A stretch of DNA of 64,000 nucleotides from Mesorhizobium tamadayense (GCF_003863365.1 NZ_RQXT01000034.1:1-64000), one strand, 5' to 3'. Positions 10,056-19,857 are shown, numbered from the stretch's first letter. Numbers and translations are program-made. The notes: generated by a model not told the origin, from the sequence alone.

Positions 10056-10076
10056 TTGCACTTAGACGCGATCGGC

Positions 10077-10103
10077 AAAGGCCGGGCGAATGTCCGGCCT
10101 TTT
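10077..10103 (+). terminator. Rho-independent terminator after the small secreted protein
   Basis: AAAGGCCGG stem and its complement CCGGCCTTT with a 9-base loop and a trailing T run, 21 bases past the stop at 10055. Confidence 0.8.
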
Positions 10104-10257
10104 ATCGTTTCCGGTAGCCGCCGCTTAACGATGGCGCCGGAAATACTGTCGGCACAGCGCGCTGCAACCGGGCGTTTTAACGTTCGCTCCGCCATCCCCG
10201 TTATATCCGTTGCGAAGACGCCGAAACGCGGCGCGGGGTGAGCAGGGCAGGACGACA

Positions 10258-11025
10258 ATGGACGCGCGGTCGGACAGGAACGCAATTCCGCTTGCAGTCG
10301 ATCTCGACGGCACGCTGATTGCAACGGACCTTCTGTGGGAAGGCCTGTTCATCCTGCTCAAGAAGAACCCGCTCTATCTCTTTCTGTTGCCGCTTTGGCT
10401 GACCGGCGGTCCGGCGCGGCTGAAGCGGGAAATCGCCGCGCGCGTCGACATCGATCCGGCTTGCCTGCCCTATCGGGCTGAATTGCTGGAGCGGCTCCGC
10501 GCCGAACATGGGGAAGGCCGCAGGATCGTGCTGGCGACGGGCACGCCGCGCAAGCTCGCCGAGGCGATCGCCGCCCATCTCGGCATCTTCGACCGCGTGC
10601 TGGCGACGGACGGACCGCACAATCTGACGTCGGGCAGGAAGCGCGCCTCGCTGGTCGCCGCCTACGGCGACGCCGGCTTCGACTATGCCGGCAACAGCCG
10701 CCACGATCTCAAGGTGTTCGACGCCGCACGCAACGCCATCGTCGTGGCACCGGACCGCAGCGCCCAGCGCTGGCAAGCGGCGCGTGGCGCCGAGACCATG
10801 CCGGCGCCGAAGCGGACGCTGAAGACCTACGTCAAGATGCTGAGGATGCATCAGTGGCTGAAGAATTCGCTGATCGCGGTGCCGATGGTGCTGTCGCACG
10901 AATATTTCAACATCGGCATGATCTGGCAGTGCGTTCTGGCGTTCGTTTCGTTCAGCGCCGTGGCGTCCGCCATCTACATCGTCAACGACTTCTTCGACCT
11001 CGCGCTCCATTGCCGGAGACAAGTC
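10258..11025 (+). pseudogene. HAD-UbiA membrane prenyltransferase, 3' half deleted
   Basis: The first ~195 residues form a HAD-type phosphatase domain (VDLDGTLIATDLLWEG; ATGTPRK loop). A linker follows, then the start of a UbiA-type prenyltransferase (KMLRMHQWLKNSLIAVP ... YIVNDFFDLALH). The family is normally about 480 aa with seven or more further helices and a second Asp motif. Here it stops after the NDFFD motif and runs in frame into the ribosome-binding site and start of the next gene. The remaining reading frame is a fusion (10258-11268) that cannot be a working prenyltransferase. This looks like a deletion joining two genes. Confidence 0.75.
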
Positions 11026-11784
11026 ATGAGCTCGGTTTCCAGCCTCGCGCGCGTTCTGTTGTCGTTCGGCTTTCCGGCCGGGCTGCTCGATCGCGGACCG
11101 GCGCTGCGCGGCACGAAGTTCCTCGCCAAGGCGGCGCTCAAGGCGCGCTTCGGCGGCAATAGCCGGTCGTTCCAGATGGTCAATGTCGGCGCCTGCGAAC
11201 GCGCGCTGTTCGACGACGTGACGCCCTGGCTGCACCGCATCCCTCGGGCGCGCGCACTGCTCGTCTAGCCGATCCCCTACAACCAGAAGCGGCTGCGCGC
11301 GAACTATCCCGACGCTGAACGTTTTGTGATCGAACCGGTGGCGGTGACCAGGACAAAGGGCACCATCACCGTCCACACCTTCGCCGCCGCCGCACTCGAA
11401 GCGGGTACGCTGCCGATCGAGTTCATCGGCTGCTCGTCGGTCACCGACACCAATCTGATGTCGGGCAAGAACGCCTGGGGCGAGGCGGACGCCAACTTCA
11501 ACAAGTTCGCGCCGCATCTGAAGGACATCGAGGTGCCGTCGGAGACCTTGCAGACGCTGTTCGACCGCAACGGCATCACCTCTATCGACGCTTTCCTGGT
11601 AGACTGCGAAGGCGCCGACTGGATGGTGTTCCACCAGCTCGACCTCGAGCGCTATCGTCCCGGCATGATCAAGATCGAGGTCGGCGCGTTGCCGGCCGCC
11701 GAGATCGGCCAAGTCGTCGTCAAGCTCAAGACCGCCGGCTACCAGGTCGGCTTCCAGGCCGAGGACATCTGGGCCTTCGCCTGA
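11026..11784 (+). pseudogene. FkbM-family methyltransferase interrupted by an in-frame TAG
   Basis: The ATG at 11026 has a GGAGA ribosome-binding site. The frame reads QMVNVGAC (SAM-binding loop) and then meets TAG at 11266-11268. It reopens in the same frame as PIPYNQ and continues through DAFLVDCEGADWMVF and IKIEVG, typical FkbM motifs, to 11784. The residue expected at the stop is Glu (EPIPYNQ), so a GAG-to-TAG change explains it. Full length would be 252 aa. Either a nonsense mutation or a sequencing error. Confidence 0.8.
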
Positions 11785-11940
11785 GCGAAATCGCATCCAG
11801 CGGGTGAGCTTGCGCGCCGGGTCGCGCCGCACCTGCGGCGTGTCGCAAACAGGCGGTAGCTCAATCCGCGTCCTCTGCATATTGTGCGCCATTCGAACGG
11901 GCGCCGGCGCGCCCGCTTTACCAATTTGGAGTCGCGGGCC

Positions 11941-14502
11941 ATGGCAGAGTTTCCGAAAAAGGCGAAGGTCGTCATCGTCGGTCTGGGCGGTATCGTCGGC
12001 GCGTCGGTCGCCCATCACCTGATCGAGCGCGGCTGGGACGATATCGTCGGCATCGACAAGTCGGGCATCCCGACCGATATCGGCTCGACGGCGCATGCTT
12101 CGGACTTCTGCTACACGACCAGCCACGATTTCCTGTCCTGCTGGACGACGCTCTACTCCATCGATTTCTACGAGAAGATGGGCCATTACGCTCGAATCGG
12201 CGGCCTCGAGGTCGCGCGCGTCGGCGACGATGGCCGCATGGAGGAGATCAAACGCAAGATCGCTTCCGCCAAGGCCTTCGGCACCCGCGCCCGACTGATC
12301 GAACCGGCCGAGATCAAGGAAAAGTTCCCGCTGATCGAGGAGCATCTGGTGCAGGGCGGCTTGTGGGATCCCGATGCCGGCCTCGTCATCCCGCGTTCGC
12401 AGACGGTGGCCGGCAAGTTGGTCGACCAGGGTGTCGCCTCCGGCAAGCTCACGGCCTTCGCCAATACATCGGCCAAGGAGCTGATCGTCGAGGGCGGCCG
12501 CATCAAGGGCGTGGTGACCGAGCGCGGTACCATCGAAGCCGACTATGTCATCGTCTGTACCGGCATCTGGGGTCGACTCACCGCGGCGCTGGTGGGCGAG
12601 GACCTGCCGGTCATGCCGATAGACCATCCGCTCACCTTCTTCGGCCCCTACAACGAGTTCGCCGGCACCGGCAAGGAGATCGGCTGGCCGCTGCTGCGCG
12701 ACCAGGGCAACTCCGCCTATATGCGCGACACCGGCGATCCCAAGACCGCCGAAGGCGGGCAGATCGAATGGGGCTATTACGAGGAGACAAACCCGCGGCT
12801 CTGCCATCCCCGCGACCTGCTCGAGAAGGACCAGGCGCGGCTCTCGCCGTCGCAGCGCGATCTCGACATGGAGCAGATCATGGCGCCGCTGGAGCGCGCC
12901 ATGGAGCTGACGCCGATCCTCGGCGAGCTCGGCTACAACGAGGGCCATTCCTTCAACGGCCTGCTGCAGGTGACGACCGACGGCGGCCCGTCGATGGGCG
13001 AAAGCCAGAAGGTGAGGGGGCTGTGGTACGCTGTCGCCATCTGGGTCAAGGACGGCCCCGGCATGGGCAAGCTGATCGCCGACTGGATGACCGACAGCCG
13101 CACCTCGATCGACCATCACGCGATCGACTATGCGCGCTTCTATCCGCACCAGACGCAGGAACAGTTCATCTGGGATCGCTGCACCGAGACGGCGATGAAG
13201 GTCTACAATCCGGCGGTCCATCCGCGCGAGCCCTTCTCCAAAAGCCGCAACATCCGCCGCTCGCCGTTCTGGGAGCGCGAGAAGGAACTCGGCGGCTACT
13301 TCATGGAACTGGGCGGCTGGGAGCGCGCCCACGGCTACGCCGCCAACGAGCATCTCTTAGAAAAATACGGCAACAGCGTGCCGGTGCGCGAGAACGAGTG
13401 GGACAACCGCCATTTCTGGCGCGTCTCCAATGCCGAGCATCTGGCGATGAGCGCGGATTGCGGCATCGTCAACCTCTCGCATTTCTCGATGTACGATGTT
13501 GAGGGGCCCGACCATGTCGCGCTGCTGGAATGGCTGTGCGCGGCCAAGATCGGCGGCGACAACAATATCGGCAAAGGCATCTACACCCACTTCCTCGACG
13601 AGGAAGGCATGGTGCGCGCCGACTTCACCGTCATCCGCATGGCGGACCGCTGCCGCGTCATCGACGGCGCCGACGCCGGTCCGCGCGACTTCCGCTATAT
13701 GCAGCGCACCGCGCAGGACAAAGGTTTCGATGTCACCATCACCGATGTGACCGAGAAATACGTCACCATCGGCATCTGGGGGCCCAACGCGCGCACGACC
13801 CTGCAGAAGGTGATCGAGGATCCGAACGGGCTGACGCCCGAGAACTTCCCCTTCGCGGCAATCAAGCCGATCAGGATCGGCGGCAAGGACGTCACTGCCT
13901 TCCGCATCTCCTATGTCGGCGAACAGGGCTGGGAACTGCATATGCGCTACGAGGACGGCTTGGCCGTCTGGGACGAGCTGCGCTCGACCGGCGTCATGCC
14001 TTTCGGCGTCGAGACCTATGCCAACACGCGCCGCATGGAGAAGAGCCTGCGGCTGCAGAACGCCGATCTCCTGACCGAATACAATCTGCTGGAGGCTGAT
14101 CTCGCCCGGCCGAAGGTCAAGGAGAACGACTTCTGCGGCAAGGCCAAGCATCTGGAGTACCGCGCCCGCGAGCACCAGCCAGCGATGCTTTGCACGCTGG
14201 TCATGACCGAGAACACCGATTCCAAGGGCGTCGCCCGCTATCCGGTCGGCACCATGCCGGTGCAGGATCCCGCGACCGGCGAGACGCTGGTCGATGAGCT
14301 CGGCCGGCGCTCCTTCACCACGTCGGTCGCCTATGGCCCGACGATCGGCAAGAATATCGCGCTCGCCTATCTGCCCTGGGCTTACTGCCAGGAAGGCCGC
14401 AAGTTGCAGGTGGAGTATTTCGGCGAGACCTATCCGGTCGAGGTCGCCGGCGTCGGCTATAAGCCGCTCTACGACCCGGAGAACCTCAAGCCGCGCAGCT
14501 AA
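11941..14502 (+). CDS. FAD-dependent demethylating dehydrogenase with GcvT domain
   Basis: 853 aa of the dimethylglycine/sarcosine dehydrogenase architecture. An N-terminal DAO-type FAD domain begins VVIVGLGGIVGASVAHHL. A central oxidoreductase domain follows to about residue 430, then a GcvT folate-binding domain (to ~750) and a GcvT C-terminal barrel. Such enzymes oxidise an N-methyl group and pass the formaldehyde equivalent to THF. The sequence differs clearly from the second copy at 46683-49253 (SGIPTDIGSTAHASDF instead of the usual SG-S-WHAAG flavin-site motif), so the substrate may differ and is not known. A GTCGCAAA element lies ~92 bp upstream of the ATG. Confidence 0.85.
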   Translation: MAEFPKKAKVVIVGLGGIVGASVAHHLIERGWDDIVGIDKSGIPTDIGSTAHASDFCYTTSHDFLSCWTTLYSIDFYEKMGHYARIGGLEVARVGDDGRMEEIKRKIASAKAFGTRARLIEPAEIKEKFPLIEEHLVQGGLWDPDAGLVIPRSQTVAGKLVDQGVASGKLTAFANTSAKELIVEGGRIKGVVTERGTIEADYVIVCTGIWGRLTAALVGEDLPVMPIDHPLTFFGPYNEFAGTGKEIGWPLLRDQGNSAYMRDTGDPKTAEGGQIEWGYYEETNPRLCHPRDLLEKDQARLSPSQRDLDMEQIMAPLERAMELTPILGELGYNEGHSFNGLLQVTTDGGPSMGESQKVRGLWYAVAIWVKDGPGMGKLIADWMTDSRTSIDHHAIDYARFYPHQTQEQFIWDRCTETAMKVYNPAVHPREPFSKSRNIRRSPFWEREKELGGYFMELGGWERAHGYAANEHLLEKYGNSVPVRENEWDNRHFWRVSNAEHLAMSADCGIVNLSHFSMYDVEGPDHVALLEWLCAAKIGGDNNIGKGIYTHFLDEEGMVRADFTVIRMADRCRVIDGADAGPRDFRYMQRTAQDKGFDVTITDVTEKYVTIGIWGPNARTTLQKVIEDPNGLTPENFPFAAIKPIRIGGKDVTAFRISYVGEQGWELHMRYEDGLAVWDELRSTGVMPFGVETYANTRRMEKSLRLQNADLLTEYNLLEADLARPKVKENDFCGKAKHLEYRAREHQPAMLCTLVMTENTDSKGVARYPVGTMPVQDPATGETLVDELGRRSFTTSVAYGPTIGKNIALAYLPWAYCQEGRKLQVEYFGETYPVEVAGVGYKPLYDPENLKPRS

Positions 14503-14534
14503 GCGAGCGCTCGCCTCACGCAGATTTCAAAAAG

Positions 14535-14560
14535 AGGCCCGGTCGACGCCGGGCCTTTTT
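14535..14560 (+). terminator. Rho-independent terminator after the FAD/GcvT dehydrogenase
   Basis: AGGCCCGG / CCGGGCCT stem with a 6-base loop, followed by TTTTT, 32 bases after the stop. Confidence 0.85.
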
Positions 14561-14597
14561 ACTTTGTTGGTGCACGATTATCGCTTACCGTCGCGTC

Positions 14598-15446
14598 ATG
14601 TCCGCTTTCGGCCGAACAGGGCATTGGCTTTCCGGCGTCGCCGCGCTGGCGCTGCTCTTCGGCCTGACCGCGCGATCGACGGCGATAGAGCAGGTCGATG
14701 TCGAGCTGGTCCTGGCGGTCGATGTTTCGCTTTCCATGTCGCCGGCCGAGCTCGAGATCCAGCGCCACGGCTATGCCGCTGCGCTCACGCATGACAATGT
14801 ATTGAAGGCCATCGCCGACGGCGCCTATGGCAAGATCGCGGTCACCTATGTCGAGTGGGCCGGCACCAGATGGCAGCGGGTCATCGTGCCGTGGACGGTG
14901 ATCGCCAATCGTGCCGATGCCGAACGGGTCGTCGCGCAGCTCAATGCGCGTCCGCCAGGCAGCGCGCGACGTACATCGATCTCCGGTGCGCTGACCTTCG
15001 GCAGCGACCTTTTCGCCGAAAGCGGCTTTCAGGGCACCAAGCGCGTCATCGACGTTTCGGGCGACGGACCCAACAACCAGGGCGCGCCGGTCGACATCAC
15101 GCGCGACGAGGTGGTCAAGCAGGGCATCACCATCAACGGGCTGCCGCTGATGACGCGCGGTGGTTTCAGCGGCGCCTTCGATGTCGACAATCTCGACCGC
15201 TACTACAGCGACTGCGTCATCGGTGGGCCGGGCGCCTTCATGATCCCGGTCAACGACTGGACGCAGTTTCCGGAAGCGATCCGCCGCAAGCTGGTGCTTG
15301 AGCTTGCCGGTCCGGCCTCGCAGCAATGGGCGGCGCAAGAGGCCGCTCACCTGCCGGTGGTGCTCGCCGACGACAGGCCGGCCGCCGATTGCCTGGCCGG
15401 CGAGAAGATGTGGCGCAACCGCGGCTGGATGCTGGACAGCCGCTGA
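14598..15446 (+). CDS. DUF1194 secreted von Willebrand-like protein
   Basis: 282 aa with an N-terminal signal sequence (GVAALALLFGLTARSTA). A vWA-type core follows, opening with a MIDAS-like DVSLSMS metal site (~residues 42-48) and continuing with DVSGDGPNNQG. The whole length matches the DUF1194 family, which is common in alphaproteobacteria and has no established function. It is periplasmic by its signal peptide. It stands after a terminator and so is probably its own unit. Confidence 0.85.
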   Translation: MSAFGRTGHWLSGVAALALLFGLTARSTAIEQVDVELVLAVDVSLSMSPAELEIQRHGYAAALTHDNVLKAIADGAYGKIAVTYVEWAGTRWQRVIVPWTVIANRADAERVVAQLNARPPGSARRTSISGALTFGSDLFAESGFQGTKRVIDVSGDGPNNQGAPVDITRDEVVKQGITINGLPLMTRGGFSGAFDVDNLDRYYSDCVIGGPGAFMIPVNDWTQFPEAIRRKLVLELAGPASQQWAAQEAAHLPVVLADDRPAADCLAGEKMWRNRGWMLDSR

Positions 15447-15635
15447 ATCGTTTCCAGTTTTCCGCCCGTATTGCGCAGGCAAAGAACACATTTCCAGGGA
15501 CGTGCGCCGGGGTTTTCAGTCTGGAAACCACCGTCGAGGATTGCCGGACGCGGGCTTGCTTCCAGCGATGGCACGATGGCAAACTGCCGTGGGGTCGGCG
15601 CAACTGCCCGAAGCGACCAAACGAGGAAAGTCACA

Positions 15636-15977
15636 ATGAAACGCCTGTTCATCCCGACCATATTTGCGTCTCTGCTTTGCGCCGGCAGCGCTAGCGCCCA
15701 ATTCTACGGCGAGGCCGCCTGCGTGCTGTTCGAGAATGCAAACTTCCGCGGTCGCTCGCTTGAAATGGGGCCCGACGACGCCGTGAATTTCCGGGGCGGG
15801 TTCTGGAACGATCGCGTCTCTTCGGTGCTCGTGCGGCGGGGCTGCACGCTGGTTGCCTATGAGAATTCGGGAAGGCGCGGCCGCTCGATCGAGCTCGACC
15901 GCAGGGTCCGCGATTTCGGCGGTTCCGGCTGGAACGACCGCATCTCGTCGGCGGAGTGCTATTGCGACCGGTATTGA
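15636..15977 (+). CDS. Secreted beta/gamma-crystallin-like protein (peptidase-inhibitor I36 type)
   Basis: 113 aa with a signal peptide (MKRLFIPTIFASLLCAGSASA). The mature part has two Greek-key repeats, each with the pattern Y/F-E-N-x-x-x-x-G-R-S-x-E and a closing W-N-D-R-(V/I)-S-S, as in microbial beta/gamma-crystallins and I36 inhibitors. Four or five cysteines suggest disulphides. A GAGGAAAG ribosome-binding site sits 5 bases before the ATG. Its role is unknown. Calcium binding through the N-D-R-S-S motif is likely for the fold. Confidence 0.8.
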   Translation: MKRLFIPTIFASLLCAGSASAQFYGEAACVLFENANFRGRSLEMGPDDAVNFRGGFWNDRVSSVLVRRGCTLVAYENSGRRGRSIELDRRVRDFGGSGWNDRISSAECYCDRY

Positions 15978-16135
15978 ACGCCGGCGGCGTCTCGGGCGAG
16001 CGGCCGCAGCCGGTCAGGCGCGCAGGGCTCTCCCCCGCTGCGTTAGACCATGGTCCATGACCGGTCCTGCTTCATTGACAAGCCTTTTGGGCTCTGTGAG
16101 ACAATTTCTTCTCACCACATAAAAGGGGAACCACG

Positions 16136-17086
16136 ATGAACAGAACCAGCATTTTCGCGGCGGCTCTGGCGGCCGTCGCCGGATTGTCGGCGCCGGCCAT
16201 GGCCGCGACGTCGCTTACCATCGGCATCAGCGGTTGGACCGGATTCGCGCCGCTGACTTTAGCTAAGCAGGCCGGACTTTTCGAGAAACATGGGCTCGAC
16301 GTCACGCTGAAGAAAGTTCCGCAAGCGAGCCGTCCGCTGGCCATCGCCAGCGGTGATCTGCAATGCGCGGCGACCACCGTCGAGACCTGGATGGTGTGGA
16401 ACGCCAGCGGCGTCGCCACCAAGCAAATCTTCCAGCTCGACAAATCCTACGGCGCCGACGGCATCGTGGTGCGCAACGACATCAAGACGGTCGCCGACCT
16501 CAAGGGCAAGAACGTCGCGTCGTCCGCGCCCGGCACGTCGCCCTATTTCCTGCTAGCCTGGGTGCTCAACAAGAACGGCATGTCGACGAAGGACGTCACC
16601 GTCGTCAATCTGGAGCCCGATGCGGCGGCGCAGGCCTTCCTGGCCGGCCAGAACGATGCCGCCGTCACCTATGAGCCCTTCATCTCCGCCGTGCGCGACA
16701 AGGCCGACCAGGGCCATATCCTGGCGACCACGCTCGACTATCCGATGGTGTTGGATACTGTCGGCTGCACGCCGGAATTCCTCAAGGCCAACCCCGACGC
16801 CGCCAAGGCGCTGGCCGACAGCTATTTCGACGCCCTCGACATGATCAAGAAGGAGCCGCAGAAATCCTACGAGATCATGGGCGCCGACGTGAAACAGTCG
16901 GCCAAGGAATTCGAGGACTCGGCCAAGTACCTGAAATGGGCGGACCGCGAGGAGAACAAGCAGTTCTTCACCAAGGAGTTCCAGGACTTTTCCAAGACCG
17001 CGGCGGAGCTCTTGCTGCAGATGGGATTGATCAAGGAAGCTCCGGGCGTGACGACGCTCGCCGACACCAGCGCGGTTGCCAACTGA
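16136..17086 (+). CDS. ABC importer periplasmic binding protein (SsuA/TauA/NMT1-like)
   Basis: 316 aa with a signal peptide ending at AMAATS and a class II periplasmic binding fold (GWTGFAPLTLAKQAGLFEKHGL; DLKGKNVASSAPGTSPY). It is first of three co-directional genes with a permease and an ATPase, which form a complete importer. The nearest families take sulphonates, taurine, nitrate or thiamine precursors. The motifs do not decide the ligand. It faces a GlxA-type regulator across the 3' end of the operon, so an onium or sulphonate osmolyte is possible but only an inference. Confidence 0.85.
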   Translation: MNRTSIFAAALAAVAGLSAPAMAATSLTIGISGWTGFAPLTLAKQAGLFEKHGLDVTLKKVPQASRPLAIASGDLQCAATTVETWMVWNASGVATKQIFQLDKSYGADGIVVRNDIKTVADLKGKNVASSAPGTSPYFLLAWVLNKNGMSTKDVTVVNLEPDAAAQAFLAGQNDAAVTYEPFISAVRDKADQGHILATTLDYPMVLDTVGCTPEFLKANPDAAKALADSYFDALDMIKKEPQKSYEIMGADVKQSAKEFEDSAKYLKWADREENKQFFTKEFQDFSKTAAELLLQMGLIKEAPGVTTLADTSAVAN

Positions 17087-17150
17087 TCCCATATCTTTCG
17101 ATCGACGGCGGCGACAAGCCGCCGTTCTTGCTTCCCAAGGACAGTGCCTG

Positions 17151-17927
17151 ATGCTGCGTCCCTTGCATCCCGTTCCGCCGGGCACGCGAACCGTGCTCGG
17201 CATCGCCTTCTTCGTGCTCTTCGTGGCGTTCTGGGCGTGGATCACGCTCGGCGGCCATGTGAACCGGATCTTCCTCGCCGATCCGCTGTCGATGTTGAAG
17301 GACGGCTGGCGGCTTTTGGTCGAGGACCGTTTCTGGCTCGACATCCTGATCACCATCTGGCGCGTCTTCGGCGGCTTCGTGCTGGCCTCGATCGTCGCCG
17401 TGCCGATCGGCATCGTCATGGGCGCCTGGAAGCCGGTCGAAGCGTTCCTGGAGCCGTTCGTGTCCTTCGCCCGCTACCTGCCCGCGTCCGCCTTCATCCC
17501 GCTGCTCATCCTGTGGGCCGGTATCGGCGAGCTGGAAAAGTTGTTGGTGATCTTCGTCGGCTCGGTCTTCCAGGTCATCCTGATCATCGCCGTCAAGGTC
17601 GGCAGCACAAGGCGCGACCTGGTCGAGGCGGCCTATACGCTCGGCGCCACGGACAACGGCATCGTCAAGCGGGTTATCATGCCCGCCAATGCGCCGGAGA
17701 TCGCCGAGACGCTGCGGCTGGTGCTCGGCTGGGCGTGGACCTATGTCATCGTCGCCGAACTGATCGGCTCTTCGTCCGGCATCGGCTACATGATCATCAA
17801 CAGCCAGTCGCGGCTGGCGACCGGGCAAATCATCTTCGGCATCATCGTCATCGGCCTGATCGGGCTGTTGTCCGACTTCGCCTTCAAGGCGCTCAACCGC
17901 TGGCTCTATCCATGGAGCCTGGCGTGA
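17151..17927 (+). CDS. ABC importer permease (SsuC/TauC-like)
   Basis: 258 aa, six predicted helices, with the EAA-type coupling loop (DLVEAAYTLGATDNGIVKRV). The ATG at 17151 follows AAGGACAG and fits the family start. The stop overlaps the GTG of the ATPase gene by 3 bases within GTGA. It is the membrane part of the transporter formed with the binding protein (16136-17086) and the ATPase. Confidence 0.9.
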   Translation: MLRPLHPVPPGTRTVLGIAFFVLFVAFWAWITLGGHVNRIFLADPLSMLKDGWRLLVEDRFWLDILITIWRVFGGFVLASIVAVPIGIVMGAWKPVEAFLEPFVSFARYLPASAFIPLLILWAGIGELEKLLVIFVGSVFQVILIIAVKVGSTRRDLVEAAYTLGATDNGIVKRVIMPANAPEIAETLRLVLGWAWTYVIVAELIGSSSGIGYMIINSQSRLATGQIIFGIIVIGLIGLLSDFAFKALNRWLYPWSLA

Positions 17928-18715
17928 GCAAGCTTGTCATCGAGGGCGTCTCGCGGACCTTTGCCGGGGTGCGCGGCGGCCAGCCGGTGCAGGCGCTGCA
18001 GCCTGTCGACCTTGCCGTAGCAGCCAATGATTTCATCACAATCCTCGGCCCGTCCGGCTGCGGAAAATCGACCTTGCTCAGGATCGTTGCCGGGCTGGAG
18101 GCGCCGAGCACCGGTCGAGTGCTGCTCGATGGCAACGCCGTCACCCGGCCAGGCCCCGATCGCGGCATGGTCTTTCAGTCCTACACGCTGTTTCCCTGGC
18201 TGACGGTCGCGGAAAACATCGGCTTCGGCTTGCGCGAGCGGAACATGTCCGAGCGCGAGCGCAGCGAGATCGTCGCTTCCTATGTCGATCTCGTCGGGCT
18301 GAAGGGTTTTGAGAACCATTGGCCGAAGCAGCTTTCCGGGGGCATGCAGCAGCGCACCGCGATTGCGCGCGCTCTGGCCAACGACCCCGCGATCCTTTTG
18401 CTCGACGAGCCGTTCGGCGCGCTGGACAACCAGACGCGCGGCCTGATGCAGGAACTGCTGCTCGGCATCTGGGAGCGGCGCAAGAAGACAGTGCTGTTCG
18501 TCACGCACGACATCGAGGAGGCTATCTTTATGGCCTCGCGGGTGATCGTGATGAGCGCGCGGCCTGGCCGCATCAAGTCCGACGTGCCGGTCGACCTGCC
18601 GCATCCGCGCCACTACACGCTGAAGACCAGCCCGGAATTCTCGGCGCTGAAGGCGCAATTGACCGAAGATATCCGCGTCGAGGCGATGCGGACCGCGCAG
18701 GCGCAATCCGCTTAG
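17924..18715 (+). CDS. ABC importer ATP-binding protein (SsuB/TauB-like)
   Basis: 263 aa with Walker A GPSGCGKST, signature LSGGMQQR, Walker B ILLLDEPFGALD and the H-loop VTHDIEEA. The GTG at 17924 has GGAG six bases upstream and is translationally coupled to the permease stop. An in-frame ATG at 17912 is less well placed. It powers the importer and is the last gene of the operon. Confidence 0.9.
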   Translation: MSKLVIEGVSRTFAGVRGGQPVQALQPVDLAVAANDFITILGPSGCGKSTLLRIVAGLEAPSTGRVLLDGNAVTRPGPDRGMVFQSYTLFPWLTVAENIGFGLRERNMSERERSEIVASYVDLVGLKGFENHWPKQLSGGMQQRTAIARALANDPAILLLDEPFGALDNQTRGLMQELLLGIWERRKKTVLFVTHDIEEAIFMASRVIVMSARPGRIKSDVPVDLPHPRHYTLKTSPEFSALKAQLTEDIRVEAMRTAQAQSA

Positions 18716-18727
18716 GTTTTCGACGGC

Positions 18728-19729
18728 TCAAGCCGCCAGAAGCTGCTTGCGGTCGACGCGCTCTTGCTGCGGCGAGCGTGCATAAAGCTCGCGGTAGCAT
18801 TTGGAGAAGTGCGAGGCCGAGACGAAGCCGCAGGCTACCGCCACCTCGACCACCGGCATCGACGACTGGATGAGCAGGTGCCGGGCGCGGTCGAGCCGGA
18901 TTTCCAGATAGTAGCGGGCGGGCGACCGGCCCATCTCCGTGCGGAACAGGCGCTCGATCTGCCGGCGCGACAGATCGACATGGTCGGCAATCTCGATCAG
19001 CGACAGCGGTTCGGAGAGGTTCGCCTCCATCAGCTCGATGATGGTCAGCACCTTGGAATTCTGCACACCCAGGCGCGCGCGCAGCGGCAGTCGCTGGCGA
19101 TCGGTCGGGCTGCGCACGCGATCGGTCAGCACCTGTTCGCAGACACGGTTGACGAGGCTTTCGTCGAAGTCGTCGCCGATCAGCTTCAGCATCATATCGA
19201 GCGCGGCGGTGCCGCCGGCGCAGGTGTAGACGTTCTGGTCGACCTCGAAGAGGTCGGCAAAGACATTGGCCTTCGGAAAAGCCTCCGAAAAGCCCGGCAG
19301 GTTCTCCCAATGGATGGCGCAGCGTTTGTTGGATAAGAGGCCTGCGGCGGCCAGGATATGCGCGCCGGTGCACAGACCGCCCACGGCGACGCCGCGGTTG
19401 TATTCCTCACGCAACCAGGCGAAGGCGGACTTGTTGTGGTAGCGCTCGACATTGATGCCGCTGCACACGATCGCCATGTTCGGCCTGTCCGGCCCGGCCA
19501 TCTTCCTGCGCTCTTCCTCGAGCGAGGTGTTTACGGCGCATTCGACGCCGTTCGAGGCGCGCACCGGCTTGCCGTCGATGCTGGCCAGGCGCCAGCGATA
19601 GGCCTCGTAGCCGAGCATCCGGTTGGCCGAGCGCAGCGGATCGAGCGCCGTCGCAAAGGCGATCATGGTGAAGTCGGGGACGAGGAAGAACACAAACGAT
19701 CTTTTGATCGGATGCTTTACGGCATTCAC
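18728..19729 (-). CDS. GlxA-family AraC-type regulator, GbdR-like
   Basis: 333 aa. An N-terminal DJ-1/PfpI (GATase1-like) domain lies at ~residues 10-190, with GLCTGAHILAAAGLL in place of the amidase nucleophile elbow. A C-terminal AraC double helix-turn-helix follows at ~residues 235-325 (LSRRQIERLFRTEMGRSPARYYLEIRLDRA). This is the architecture of GbdR and CdhR, the Pseudomonas activators that sense glycine betaine/dimethylglycine and carnitine. With sarcosine oxidase, DMGDH-like and MttB-like genes nearby, a quaternary-amine effector is likely, though this is inferred. The start is a GTG with GAGG seven bases upstream. A 9-bp perfect dyad lies at 19836-19857. Confidence 0.85.
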   Translation of the reverse strand: MNAVKHPIKRSFVFFLVPDFTMIAFATALDPLRSANRMLGYEAYRWRLASIDGKPVRASNGVECAVNTSLEEERRKMAGPDRPNMAIVCSGINVERYHNKSAFAWLREEYNRGVAVGGLCTGAHILAAAGLLSNKRCAIHWENLPGFSEAFPKANVFADLFEVDQNVYTCAGGTAALDMMLKLIGDDFDESLVNRVCEQVLTDRVRSPTDRQRLPLRARLGVQNSKVLTIIELMEANLSEPLSLIEIADHVDLSRRQIERLFRTEMGRSPARYYLEIRLDRARHLLIQSSMPVVEVAVACGFVSASHFSKCYRELYARSPQQERVDRKQLLAA

Positions 19730-19835
19730 GGGGAAACCTCACGCAGCCATGACGCGAACAGAATGTCGCGAACAGCATAGCGTCATCAGGAAAAACCATT
19801 CCTGTCAATCGGGTAGGCGGCTAAGTGAAGATTAA

Positions 19836-19857
19836 ATTTGCGACACGGGTCGCAAAT
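19836..19857. promoter_or_regulatory. Perfect dyad ATTTGCGAC-N4-GTCGCAAAT upstream of the GlxA-type regulator
   Basis: Nine-base arms with no mismatch and a 4-base spacer, 107 bp upstream of the regulator's GTG. The same half-site occurs in the mttB-like/corrinoid-protein intergenic region. It is a candidate operator, either for autoregulation by the GlxA-type protein or for another regulator. Confidence 0.55.

Noticed and set aside
11266..11268. In-frame TAG read as pyrrolysine, given MttB-family proteins in the window
   Set aside because: It lies in an FkbM methyltransferase where a Glu is expected. No pylT or pylS-like gene is visible, and both mttB-like frames lack TAG.
10201..13353. Very long antisense reading frame (over 1000 codons, minus strand)
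   Set aside because: It is the shadow of the GC-rich HAD/UbiA-FkbM locus and the FAD/GcvT gene on the plus strand, with low-complexity R/A/D/H composition and no recognisable domain.
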